From assembly GCA_030652255.1 (NCBI GenBank), contig JAUSAZ010000177.1, forward strand, positions 62,001-126,000: 64,000 nt of DNA. The letters run 5' to 3'. Within the stretch, counting starts at the first letter, position 1. Every line of letters begins with the position of its first letter. Below the pieces are notes generated by a model, which saw nothing but the letters and a program-made list of their open reading frames with translations, was not told the DNA's origin and searched no databases. The translations under genes and the position numbers were made by a program. This DNA is from Myxococcales bacterium (GTDB lineage: Bacteria; Myxococcota_A; Polyangia; Polyangiales; Ga0077539). This document shows, piece by piece, positions 27,780-35,965 of this stretch.

Positions 27780-30504
27780 GCCCAAGACCCTCGTCCGTCG
27801 ACTGACCCCCACCGCGACCCGGGCCCTCGAAGCGAGCGTGTCCCGCGCCGCCAGCGCGCGCGCCTACGAGATCACCGTCGAGCACATGCTCCTCGAGCTC
27901 GTCTCTCCCGCCGACGGCGACGCCGCGGGCATCCTCCATCAGTACGACCAGGACCGCGTGCGCCTCGTCGGCCGCCTCGAGAAGGCCGTGAGCGGCCTGC
28001 GCGTCGGCAACGGCGGCAAGCCCACCTTCTCGGCGTCGCTCTTCCAGTGGATGGAGGACGCCTGGACGGTGTCGTCGCTCGAGACCGACTCCACACGGCT
28101 GCGAACCGGCGCGCTGCTGCTCCAGTTCATCGCCAACCCGGGCCGCTACAGCGCCGAGACGCTGCCCGAGCTCGAGAGCATCCCCCGCGACCAGCTCCGC
28201 AAGGAGCTCGCGGAGATCATCGTAGGGTCCAAGGAGTCCGCCGAGGTCGGCGTGGCGGGCCCTGCGGGCGCGACGGCGAGCGGAGGCGGCGCGTCACCGG
28301 CGATGGCGGGCGCGGCGTCTCCGGGCACCTCGGAGAACCTCGCGCGCTTCTGCGAGAACCTCACGCAGAAGGCCCGCGACGGGAAGATCGACCCGGTGTT
28401 CGGCCGGCACACGGAGATCCGCCAGCTGGTGGACATCCTCTCCCGCCGCCGGAAGAACAACCCGATCATCGTGGGCGAGGCGGGCACCGGCAAGACGGCG
28501 CTCGTCGAGGGCCTCGCGATCGAGATCATCCAGGGGCTCGTGCCCGACGGCATGAAGAACGTCGAGCTGCTCTCCCTCGACATCGGCGCGCTCCAGGCTG
28601 GCGCCGGCGTGAAGGGCGAGTTCGAAAACCGCCTGAAGAACGTCATCAACGAGGTGAAGGCCTCGGCCAAGCCGATCATCCTGTTCATCGACGAGGCGCA
28701 CACCATCATCGGCGCGGGCGGCGCCCAGGGCGGCAGCGACGCGGCCAACCTCTTGAAGCCGGCGCTCGCGCGCGGCGAGCTCCGCACCATCGCGGCCACC
28801 ACCTGGTCGGAGTACAAGAAGTACTTCGAAAAAGACGCCGCGCTGGCCCGTCGCTTCCAGCCCGTGGCGGTGGACGAGCCCTCCGAGGAGAACGCGGTGC
28901 AGATGATCCGCGGGCTGCGGCCGGTCTTCGAGAAGGCGCACAACATCGCCATCCGCGACGAGGCCATCGTCGCGGCGGTGAAGCTCTCGCACCGGTACAT
29001 CTCCGGTCGGCAGCTGCCCGACAAGGCCGTCGACCTGCTCGACACGGCGACCGCGCGCGTGAAGATCAACCTCGACGCCAAGCCCGAGGAGCTGGTCGAC
29101 ATCGAGGTGGCGCTCGCCTCGCAGAACCGCGAGCGCGAGGCCCTGGAGCGCGACCGCGCCTCGGGCTTCACCATCGACGAGGAGACCTACGACGCGCTCG
29201 TGAAGCGCATCGCGAGCAACGAGGCGAAGCGGGTCGACACGCACGCGCGCTGGGAGAAGGAGCGCGACGCGGTGCGCGTGGTGCGCGAGGCGCGGCAGGC
29301 GGTGCTGGCGGCGAAGCCGGGCGAGGACACCACCGAGGCGCGGGCGAAGCTCGACGCCGCGGTGGCCGAGCACGAGAAGGTGAAGAGCAAGCCGCCGCTG
29401 GTGCACTCGGACGTCGACGTCGACATCGTGGCGAAGATCGTCGGCAACTGGACGGGCATCCCCGTCGGCAAGATGCAGAAGGACGACATCGCCACGCTGC
29501 TCTCGCTGGAAGACAAGCTCCGCGGCCGCGTGCGCGGCCAGGACCACGCGATGAGCGTGGTGGCCGAGACCATCCGCATCTCGCAGGCGGGCATCAACAA
29601 CCCCAACCAGCCGGTGGGCGTGCTGCTCTTCGTGGGCCCGTCGGGCGTCGGCAAGACCGAGACGGCCATCGCGCTCGCGGAGGCCATGTACGGCGGCGAG
29701 CGCTTCATGACCGTCATCAACATGAGCGAGTTCCAGGAGAAGCACTCGGTCTCCCGGCTCATCGGCTCGCCCCCCGGCTACGTGGGCTACGGCGAGGGCG
29801 GCGTGCTCACCGAGGCCGTGCGGCAGCGGCCGTACTCCGTGGTGCTCCTCGACGAGTGCGAGAAGGCCGACCTCGAGGTGATGAACCTCTTCTACCAGGT
29901 GTTCGACAAGGGCTCGCTCTCGGACAGCGAGGGGCGCCACATCAACTTCCGCAACACCATCATCATCCTGACGAGCAACCTCGCCACCGACGCGATCATG
30001 AAGATCTACGAGCGCGAGGAGCCGCCCTCCGTCGAGGAGGTCGTCAACGAGATCCGGCCGATTCTCAGCAAGCACTTCAAGCCCGCGCTGCTCGCCCGCA
30101 TGTCGGTGATCCCCTACGCCCCGATCTCCCGCTCCATCCTCCGGGAGATCACGGAGATGCGCCTGAGCGGCCTCGCCAAGCGCCTCTTCACCAGCCACCG
30201 CATCGAGACGAAGTTCGACCCCGAGCTCCTCGAGGAGATCACCCGCCGCTGCACCGAGGCCGAGACCGGCGCCCGCAACGTCGAGCACATCCTGCGCGGC
30301 TCGCTCATCCCCGCGGTGTCGCGCGTGCTGCTCGAGCGCATGTCGCAGGGCCCGCTGCCCCGCAAGCTCAACGTGGGCCTGTCGCCGACGGGCAACTGGC
30401 GCATCGAGTTCGACGAGAGCGCGGGCCAGGCGCCGGACGTCGCCGACGAGCCCGACACGGCCGAGGAGGCCGAGCGCGAGCCCGATCAGTTCGCCGAGGC
30501 CTGA
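27763..30504 (+). CDS. clpV: Type VI secretion ATPase ClpV (TssH)
   Basis: This 913-residue Clp/Hsp100 AAA+ ATPase recycles contracted T6SS sheath. It has an N-terminal Clp repeat region (VEHMLLELVSP near 40), then an Ala/Gly-rich linker with several MAGAAS words around 175-185. The first AAA domain carries Walker A GEAGTGKT at 238-245 and FIDEAHTIIGAGG. A coiled middle region and a second AAA domain with GPSGVGKT at 625-632 follow. The MSEFQEKHSVSRLIGSPPGYVGY segment is typical of the second domain. Position directly after tssFG supports ClpV rather than ClpB. The start at 27763 lies inside the end of tssG. Confidence 0.95.
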   Translation: MALLVEPKTLVRRLTPTATRALEASVSRAASARAYEITVEHMLLELVSPADGDAAGILHQYDQDRVRLVGRLEKAVSGLRVGNGGKPTFSASLFQWMEDAWTVSSLETDSTRLRTGALLLQFIANPGRYSAETLPELESIPRDQLRKELAEIIVGSKESAEVGVAGPAGATASGGGASPAMAGAASPGTSENLARFCENLTQKARDGKIDPVFGRHTEIRQLVDILSRRRKNNPIIVGEAGTGKTALVEGLAIEIIQGLVPDGMKNVELLSLDIGALQAGAGVKGEFENRLKNVINEVKASAKPIILFIDEAHTIIGAGGAQGGSDAANLLKPALARGELRTIAATTWSEYKKYFEKDAALARRFQPVAVDEPSEENAVQMIRGLRPVFEKAHNIAIRDEAIVAAVKLSHRYISGRQLPDKAVDLLDTATARVKINLDAKPEELVDIEVALASQNREREALERDRASGFTIDEETYDALVKRIASNEAKRVDTHARWEKERDAVRVVREARQAVLAAKPGEDTTEARAKLDAAVAEHEKVKSKPPLVHSDVDVDIVAKIVGNWTGIPVGKMQKDDIATLLSLEDKLRGRVRGQDHAMSVVAETIRISQAGINNPNQPVGVLLFVGPSGVGKTETAIALAEAMYGGERFMTVINMSEFQEKHSVSRLIGSPPGYVGYGEGGVLTEAVRQRPYSVVLLDECEKADLEVMNLFYQVFDKGSLSDSEGRHINFRNTIIILTSNLATDAIMKIYEREEPPSVEEVVNEIRPILSKHFKPALLARMSVIPYAPISRSILREITEMRLSGLAKRLFTSHRIETKFDPELLEEITRRCTEAETGARNVEHILRGSLIPAVSRVLLERMSQGPLPRKLNVGLSPTGNWRIEFDESAGQAPDVADEPDTAEEAEREPDQFAEA

Positions 30505-30509
30505 GAGCC

Positions 30510-31325
30510 GTGACCGACGCGGCGCGACCCTGCGCGCTCAGCGTGGCGGGCCTCGACCCCTCCGGAGGCGCTGGCTTCCTGGCGGACCTCAAGGCCTTCC
30601 ACGCCGCGGGCGCCTGGGGCTGCGCCGTCGCCGCGGTGCTCACGGTGCAATCCACCGCGGGCCTCGCGTCGGTGCACCCCGTCGACCCATCGCTCGTGCG
30701 CGCGCAGGCCGAGCGCATCTTCCTCCATCAACATGTTCGCGCCTGGAAGACGGGCGCCCTGGGCTCGACCGACAACGTCGCGCTCGCCGTCGCGCTCGCC
30801 GAGCAGCACCCGGACCTTCCCCTGGTGGTCGACCCGGTGATCGTGGCGACCCGCACCGACGCGGGCGCGCGGCTGCTCGACGACCACGCGCTCGCGGCGA
30901 TGCGGCGGCTCGTCGCGCGCGCGGCGCTGGTGACGCCCAACGTCGACGAGGCCGAGGCCCTGCTCGGCGCGCGGGTGACGACCGTCGAGGAAGCACGCGA
31001 GGCCGCGGCGGCGCTCGTGGCGATTGGCGCGCGAGCGGCGCTGGTGAAGGGCGGGCACCTCGCGGGGCCGACCGCCGTCGATGCGCTCGCAACCCGCTCG
31101 GGCGTGCGCTTGATCGAGGCGCCGCGGGTGGCCCTGGCGGGGGACTTTCATGGCGGCGGGTGCACGCTCTCGGCGCTCATCACGGGGCGCCTCGCGCTCC
31201 ATGACGGGCCGATCGGTGATGACGCTCTGGAGACCGCGGTGCGCTGGTCGAAGGAGCGGCTCACGCGGGCGATCGTGGAGAGCGTGCGGGTGGGCGAGGG
31301 CTTGCGGGTGCTGCCGATCGACTGA
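30510..31325 (+). CDS. thiD: Phosphomethylpyrimidine kinase ThiD
   Basis: ThiD phosphorylates hydroxymethylpyrimidine and its phosphate in thiamine biosynthesis. The 271-residue product shows the family start AGLDPSGGAGFLADLK, the VTPNVDEAEALLG element, and the anion-hole/catalytic segment GDFHGGGCTLSALI. In the second motif the usual DPVMVAKSG reads DPVIVATRT. It begins at GTG 30510, only 5 bases after clpV, so it is probably on the same transcript although it has no known link to secretion. It ends immediately before the convergent bet-like gene's stop. Confidence 0.9.
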   Translation: MTDAARPCALSVAGLDPSGGAGFLADLKAFHAAGAWGCAVAAVLTVQSTAGLASVHPVDPSLVRAQAERIFLHQHVRAWKTGALGSTDNVALAVALAEQHPDLPLVVDPVIVATRTDAGARLLDDHALAAMRRLVARAALVTPNVDEAEALLGARVTTVEEAREAAAALVAIGARAALVKGGHLAGPTAVDALATRSGVRLIEAPRVALAGDFHGGGCTLSALITGRLALHDGPIGDDALETAVRWSKERLTRAIVESVRVGEGLRVLPID

Positions 31326-32093
31326 TCAGCCGAGGTAGTCGAGCCAAGCGTTGGCAGGCACCCTGGCCACCACCCGCAGCGGCCCGAGCGAGGCGCTGTT
31401 GCCGGGCACCGAGACGCGCTCCTCGACGCGGGTCTCCACACGCTGGACCACCGTGGGTTGCGGCGGCGCGGGGACCACCTGCGGCGGTGGTGGGGGCGTC
31501 TGCTGGCCCGGCGCGTTGCCCATCTCCTCGCTGGTGTAGAGCCCGGACATGTCTTCCGGGAAGGCCTTGCGAAGTGCCAGTGATTCTGAGCACTTGGCCA
31601 ACATCACATGGGGCATGCGCGCCCACATGGCCGTGGGCCGTGACTTGCCCGTCGTGCGGTCGCGGGCCATCTGGCAGTACTCCGCCCAGTAGGCGAGGCC
31701 CACCGCGGGGCGGGGCCAGTCGCGGCGCCACACGCGCACGCGGCAGAGCTTGATGGTGCCGTCGGGGTTCTCGACGAACTCGGGCTCGTCCTGGCCCGCG
31801 TAGAGCCCGGTGCGCTCGGCGATGGCGCGCAGCCCGTCGATGGACACCTGCGCGGCCCACACGGGGCGGTGCTTCTCGCTGTCCCACCGGCTCACGAAAT
31901 GGATCTGTCGCAAGAGGGGGTTGAGCCGCCGCGCGCGGGCGATCTCCATCAGCACGGCGAACTCCTCGTCGCTCGCCCCGTTGGCGTAGGCGTCGCGGAT
32001 GAGGCGTCGCTGCACCTCGGTGAACTCCATCGGCTGGGCGTCGCGCACCGCCAGCCCGGACGCTTCCATCGGGGCGTTGGATCGAGGGTCCAT
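31326..32093 (-). CDS. Bet/RecT-type phage single-strand annealing protein
   Basis: The 255-residue protein matches the RecT/Bet family. It has an N-terminal helix pair with MEFTEVQRRLIRDAYANGA and ILR-like EFAVLMEIARARRLNPL. The family core reads RQIHFVSRWDSEKHRPVWAAQVSIDGLRAIAERTGLYAG, followed by WAEYCQMAR and a MLAKCSESLALRKAFPEDMSGLYT stretch. Such proteins anneal complementary single strands in phage recombination. The last 70 residues are a Pro/Gln/Val-rich tail and a short conserved-looking end. No exonuclease, SSB or other phage gene is adjacent. ATG 32093 is chosen because TACGGT (a -10) ends 9 bases before it and the LexA-like site sits over it. Confidence 0.88.
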   Translation of the reverse strand: MDPRSNAPMEASGLAVRDAQPMEFTEVQRRLIRDAYANGASDEEFAVLMEIARARRLNPLLRQIHFVSRWDSEKHRPVWAAQVSIDGLRAIAERTGLYAGQDEPEFVENPDGTIKLCRVRVWRRDWPRPAVGLAYWAEYCQMARDRTTGKSRPTAMWARMPHVMLAKCSESLALRKAFPEDMSGLYTSEEMGNAPGQQTPPPPPQVVPAPPQPTVVQRVETRVEERVSVPGNSASLGPLRVVARVPANAWLDYLG

Positions 32094-32103
32094 GATGGAT
32101 TGA

Positions 32104-32120
32104 CCGTACAAATGTTCAGT
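32104..32120 (-). promoter_or_regulatory. LexA-like operator over the bet-like promoter
   Basis: On the minus strand the segment reads CTGAACATTTGTACGG, a near-perfect GAAC-N4-GTTC inverted repeat (second arm GTAC). It also resembles the delta-proteobacterial LexA motif ending in GTTCAG on the plus strand. It overlaps a promoter made of TTGCGC (32126-32131), a 17-base spacer and TACGGT (32103-32108), ideal for repression. The 65-base gap is shared with the divergent pseudouridine synthase gene. Confidence 0.55.
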
Positions 32121-32158
32121 GCCCGGCGCAAGGCGGGGGCGGGTGTAGGGTGCCGCGC

Positions 32159-32896
32159 GTGAACGCCCCATTGCTCTACGAAGACGCCTCGATGATCGCC
32201 GTGTCGAAGCCCGCGGGCGTGGTGGTGATCCCCGCGCGCGGGGGCGAGGAGGCGCCGTGCCTCCAGGCGGCGCTCGAGGCCCTCCGCGGCGAGAAGCTCT
32301 GGGTGGTGCACCGCCTCGACCGCGACACCAGCGGGGTGCTGCTCTTCGCGCGCACCGCGGCCGAGCACCGCCGGCTCAACGGGCTCTTCGAGGGGCGCCG
32401 GGTGCAGAAGCGCTACCTGGCGTGGACCCGCGGCGCGATGCCCTCCGACGAGGGGGTCATCGACGCGGCGCTGCACCCTGCGCGCAAGGGCAAGATGCGC
32501 CCCGCGGCGCCGGGCGAGGAGGGGGCGCTGCCGTCACGCACCCGCTACCGGGTGCTGCGCCGCTGGGAGGGCCTGGCCTGCGGCACGGTGAGCGAGATCG
32601 AGGCCTCGCCCGAGACCGGGCGCCAGCACCAGATCAGGGTGCACCTGCGCTCGGTGGACGCGCCGCTGATGGTCGACCCCACGTACGGGCGCGCCGAGCG
32701 GGTGATGGATACCGAGCTCGGTAAGACCGGCGATGCGGTGGCGCTCGGGCGGCTCTCGCTGCACGCGGCGCACATCGCGCTGGTGGCCGACACGGGGGCG
32801 GCGCTCGAGATCGAGGCGCCGCTACCGGACGACCTCGCGGCGTGGCAGGCGGCGCTGGCCGACGCGGTCCAGCGCGGGGCGTGCACGACGCGGTAG
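32159..32896 (+). CDS. RluA-family pseudouridine synthase
   Basis: The 245-residue enzyme carries the family signature HRLDRDTSGVLLF with catalytic Asp54, the KRYLAW strand, and the C-terminal GRQHQIRVHL motif. It isomerises uridine in rRNA or tRNA; the target is not deducible. It lacks an S4 domain at the N-terminus, as some RluA-family members do. GTG 32159 is chosen over GTG 32150: TAGGGT (32146-32151) forms a -10 that would overlap the earlier start and ends 7 bases before the later one. Confidence 0.87.
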   Translation: MNAPLLYEDASMIAVSKPAGVVVIPARGGEEAPCLQAALEALRGEKLWVVHRLDRDTSGVLLFARTAAEHRRLNGLFEGRRVQKRYLAWTRGAMPSDEGVIDAALHPARKGKMRPAAPGEEGALPSRTRYRVLRRWEGLACGTVSEIEASPETGRQHQIRVHLRSVDAPLMVDPTYGRAERVMDTELGKTGDAVALGRLSLHAAHIALVADTGAALEIEAPLPDDLAAWQAALADAVQRGACTTR

Positions 32897-32917
32897 CGAG
32901 CGGACCCGCGGCGTTGG

Positions 32918-34504
32918 TCAGCGCGTGGTTCGCAGGGCGCGGTGCAGCTCGGCGGCGCCCACCCGAAGCGTCTCCGGGACGCTGTCCATCGGCGCGGGGA
33001 CGTCGAGGGTGAACTCGAAGAGCGAGCGCGCGATGACCACCGCCACCTGGCGCGCATCGATGAACGCGACCGCGCGCAGCGTCCCGCGCGGCAGCGCCTC
33101 CCCGGGGACGTTGACCAGGGCGGGGCGGGGGTCGCCCACGCGGGCGAGCCAGAGGTCGCGCCCCTCGTCGAAGAGCACGAGCGAGCCATCGGTGGAGACG
33201 GGGGTCCCCGGGGGAATCGCCCCCCGGAAGGGCAGCGCGTCGACGGTGTGGTGGCCGACCCCGCAGCGCGCGGGGAGCTGCACCGAGACGAGGGCGCCCG
33301 CGCGGTGCAGGACGAGCGCGGGCATCGTAGGGTCGGCGCCGGGCACGAGCGCGACGGGATGGGCGTCGTCGAAGCTCGCGACCGGGCGCAGCGTCGGGTC
33401 GCACCGGGCTTCGCCGCGCGGGCGCGCGACCCGCACGAGGCATGACTTGCTCTCGTGCTGGTAGCGCACCAGGTCGTAGTCGCAGCGCCGGGCGACGGCG
33501 AGCACCCGCACCGCGCCCAGCGCGAGGGGATCGCCCTCGAAGCCCGCGTCGCTGCCCCGCGGCCCGGACTCGATCACCCGCGCGCGACCCTCGACGACGG
33601 CGAGGCGCAGCGCCCGGTGCGTCTCGATGGCGGAGGAGCGGAGCTCGAGCACCCGCACGCCCCGCGCGAGGGTGCGGCCGAGCGCGGCGTCGAGGGCGAC
33701 GGCGTCGGTCTCGCACGCGGAGAAGGGGTGCGCCGAGGCGAAGCGCCAGAGCGTCGGGGTCTCCGCGGGCAGCGTCACGGCGATGGCCCCGTCGCGCTCG
33801 AGGGGACCGTCGAGGCTGCGAAGGCAGTGGTGAACCACGGTGCCCGCGGGGCGGTCGAGCCCGGCGCCGAGGTAGAGGTCGACACGGTCGACGGTGTCGC
33901 GGCGGCCCGCGCCATGGTCGACGAGGAGGGTGGTGCGCACGCTCACGCCGCGGCCGAAATCGCCGAAGCGGACGGCGTCGATGCGCGACGTGGGCATGCT
34001 GCGGGAGCGCCACACGCGCTGCAGGCCGAAGAGGCGCCCGGTGGTCGGGCTGGGGGCCACGTCGGCGCTGAAGCGGGCGATGAGGGCGACCCGGGCGGGC
34101 CCGTCGTCGGCGTCGCCGCCGCCGTCGTCGTCGTCCGCGGCGGGGCAGGGGATGTCGCGGTGCGCGGCCTCGCAGGTGACGAGGCGCGCGTCCATCGCGA
34201 ACACCTCGTCGGGGCGCTCGTCGCCGTCGACGTCCGGGGCGTCGTCCCAGCGGCCGAGCCGCGCGGGATCGGTCCAGCGCGCGAGGGGGAGCCGCTGCCA
34301 GGGCCCGCGGATGACCACCGCGGGCCGGTCGGCCGGGACGTCCGCGGCGGCGACGGGCACATCGACGGCGGCGTCGCGGGGATCGTCGATGGAGACCGGT
34401 CGCGACGAGGGGCCGACATCGGGCGGCGGTCGCGGCGGATCGCTGCGCCGGGGACACGCGGGGAGGAGCGCGAGCAGCAGCGCGGTCGACGCGAGCGGGC
34501 GCAC
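32918..34504 (-). CDS. Large hypothetical lipoprotein
   Basis: The 528-residue product starts at GTG 34504 with a lipoprotein signal (LLALLPACPRR). A proline/Asp-rich linker follows, then a long beta-rich region with cysteines, without recognisable motifs. An acidic loop PAADDDDGGGDADD near residue 125 could bind calcium. Length and composition would suit a beta-propeller or repeat-containing surface protein, but no repeat unit could be marked out. It is the last of a minus-strand group, 4 bases after the flavin reductase gene, and convergent with the pseudouridine synthase gene. Confidence 0.65.
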   Translation of the reverse strand: MRPLASTALLLALLPACPRRSDPPRPPPDVGPSSRPVSIDDPRDAAVDVPVAAADVPADRPAVVIRGPWQRLPLARWTDPARLGRWDDAPDVDGDERPDEVFAMDARLVTCEAAHRDIPCPAADDDDGGGDADDGPARVALIARFSADVAPSPTTGRLFGLQRVWRSRSMPTSRIDAVRFGDFGRGVSVRTTLLVDHGAGRRDTVDRVDLYLGAGLDRPAGTVVHHCLRSLDGPLERDGAIAVTLPAETPTLWRFASAHPFSACETDAVALDAALGRTLARGVRVLELRSSAIETHRALRLAVVEGRARVIESGPRGSDAGFEGDPLALGAVRVLAVARRCDYDLVRYQHESKSCLVRVARPRGEARCDPTLRPVASFDDAHPVALVPGADPTMPALVLHRAGALVSVQLPARCGVGHHTVDALPFRGAIPPGTPVSTDGSLVLFDEGRDLWLARVGDPRPALVNVPGEALPRGTLRAVAFIDARQVAVVIARSLFEFTLDVPAPMDSVPETLRVGAAELHRALRTTR

Positions 34505-34508
34505 GGCG

Positions 34509-35216
34509 TCAGTCGAAGCGCTCGGAGTGCACGCGCTCGCGGGGCAGGGCGAGGGTGTCGCGCAGCACCTTGCGGGCGTCGCGCACCATCGCGTTGAGCC
34601 CGCAGACGTACACGTCGGCCTCCGGGGCGTCGGCGAGCAACGCGGGGAGGTGGTGCTGGACGTAGCCCGATCGACCGGGCCAGTCGGGGTGCGGGCGGGA
34701 GAGCGTGGGCTCGAAGCGGAAGCGCGGGTTGCGCGCGGCGAGCGCGGCGAACTCGTCGGCGTAGAGCAGGTCTTCGAGGTGTCGGACGCCGAAGAGGAGG
34801 GTGACCGGCGGGGCGTCGGGCGCGCCGTCGAGCGACTGGATCATCGCCCGCAGCGGCGCGACGCCGGTGCCGGTGCCCACGAGCAGCAGCGGGCGATCGA
34901 GGCGCGGGGGGAGGGTGAAGAATCCCATCGCCTCGGCGGACTCAACGGTGTCGCCCACGGCCATGGCGTGCAGGATGGTGCTCGCCGGGCCGCCCTCGAC
35001 CCGGGTCACCGCGACGTCGATGGTGCCGTCCGCCCGCGGCGCGGAGGCGATGGAGTACGAGCGCGCGAGGGGATCGTCGGAGCCCGCCTGCGGGAACTTC
35101 AGCGAGACCCATTGACCGGCCCGGAACGCGAAGCCCTCGCCGGGGTCGAAGGTGAGCTCGCGCACCTTCGGCGAGAGCATCCGCGCGCGGCGCAGGGTGA
35201 TCACTCGCAGCGCCAT
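34509..35216 (-). CDS. FAD/NAD(P)-binding ferredoxin reductase-type oxidoreductase
   Basis: The 235-residue protein is a compact FNR-type flavoenzyme: FAD-binding R52-SYSIAS-58, the glycine-rich nucleotide site GTGTGVAPL at 114-122, and C-terminal DVYVCGLNAMVRDARKVL. It has no ferredoxin or other extra domain, so it must pass electrons to or from a separate partner not identified here. It has a GGAGGGA ribosome site. It is followed after 4 bases by the large lipoprotein gene. Confidence 0.85.
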   Translation of the reverse strand: MALRVITLRRARMLSPKVRELTFDPGEGFAFRAGQWVSLKFPQAGSDDPLARSYSIASAPRADGTIDVAVTRVEGGPASTILHAMAVGDTVESAEAMGFFTLPPRLDRPLLLVGTGTGVAPLRAMIQSLDGAPDAPPVTLLFGVRHLEDLLYADEFAALAARNPRFRFEPTLSRPHPDWPGRSGYVQHHLPALLADAPEADVYVCGLNAMVRDARKVLRDTLALPRERVHSERFD

Positions 35217-35239
35217 CGCCCGTCCCTCCCCGGCGCCCT

Positions 35240-35863
35240 TCAGCGGAAGAACGCCGAGACCCAGGACGGCGGCAGCGCGCGGGCCACGGCCAGCTTCTCG
35301 AGCGAGCGACGCACGCTCACCAGGCTGGCCAGGGAGGTCTCGCCCCAGGACTCCTGGCGCGCCCCGTGGCGCCCGAGCTCTGCCATCGCGTCGGCGCGGT
35401 TGGCGAGCGCGCCGTTGCCGAGGCGCAGCCCCGCCCGGAGCGTGTCGGTGTGCCCGGCGAGCTGCGCCGGGAGGTCGGTGGTGGCGTCGAGCTGCGCGAG
35501 CACGAGGGTCACGACCGGCAGCTCGGACTCCAGGCCCATGGCGATGATCTCCTCGTGGGACTCCGGGAAGAAGCGCTGGTAGAGCGCGCCGTCCTTGCCC
35601 GCGACCGCGACGAGGTCGCGCGCGAAGGCCGCGATGGCGGCGTCGAGCGTGGCGTCGGCGACGTGCACGTGGGCGCTGGCCTGGAGGGCCGCGCGGCGCA
35701 GCGTGCGGCGGGAGGCGTCGAGGTTCTCCCAGTCGGCGAGGACGCCCCGCACGCGGTCGGCGAGGCGCGTGAGCTCGGCGTCGTCAGCGCGGGCGGCGAG
35801 GGCCTCGACGGTGAACGCGACGGACTCGTAGGCGGATTCGGAGCACGGGTGGTGATGGGACAT
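35240..35863 (-). CDS. Hypothetical helical protein
   Basis: The 207-residue product is Ala/Leu/Arg-rich and almost wholly helical by composition, with an N-terminal MSHHHPCSESAYESVAF and no signal peptide or known motif. It begins after a strong AGGAGGAG. The gene is 23 bases before the flavin reductase and 102 bases after the kinase gene; whether it is part of the kinase output cannot be told. Function unknown. Confidence 0.65.
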   Translation of the reverse strand: MSHHHPCSESAYESVAFTVEALAARADDAELTRLADRVRGVLADWENLDASRRTLRRAALQASAHVHVADATLDAAIAAFARDLVAVAGKDGALYQRFFPESHEEIIAMGLESELPVVTLVLAQLDATTDLPAQLAGHTDTLRAGLRLGNGALANRADAMAELGRHGARQESWGETSLASLVSVRRSLEKLAVARALPPSWVSAFFR

Positions 35864-35965
35864 CGGGACTCCTCCTGCGCGCGGCTGCTTGGGCTCGACG
35901 CGGCGGCGGGAGGGTGCCCGAGCTCGGGGCTGATTACCAGCCGCGCGGTGCGCCCGCGGCGACGG

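Noticed and set aside
31326..32171. A prophage around the bet-like gene
   Set aside because: No integrase, terminase, capsid, tail or lysis gene is found within 10 kb on either side; neighbours are thiD, a pseudouridine synthase and a lipoprotein gene.
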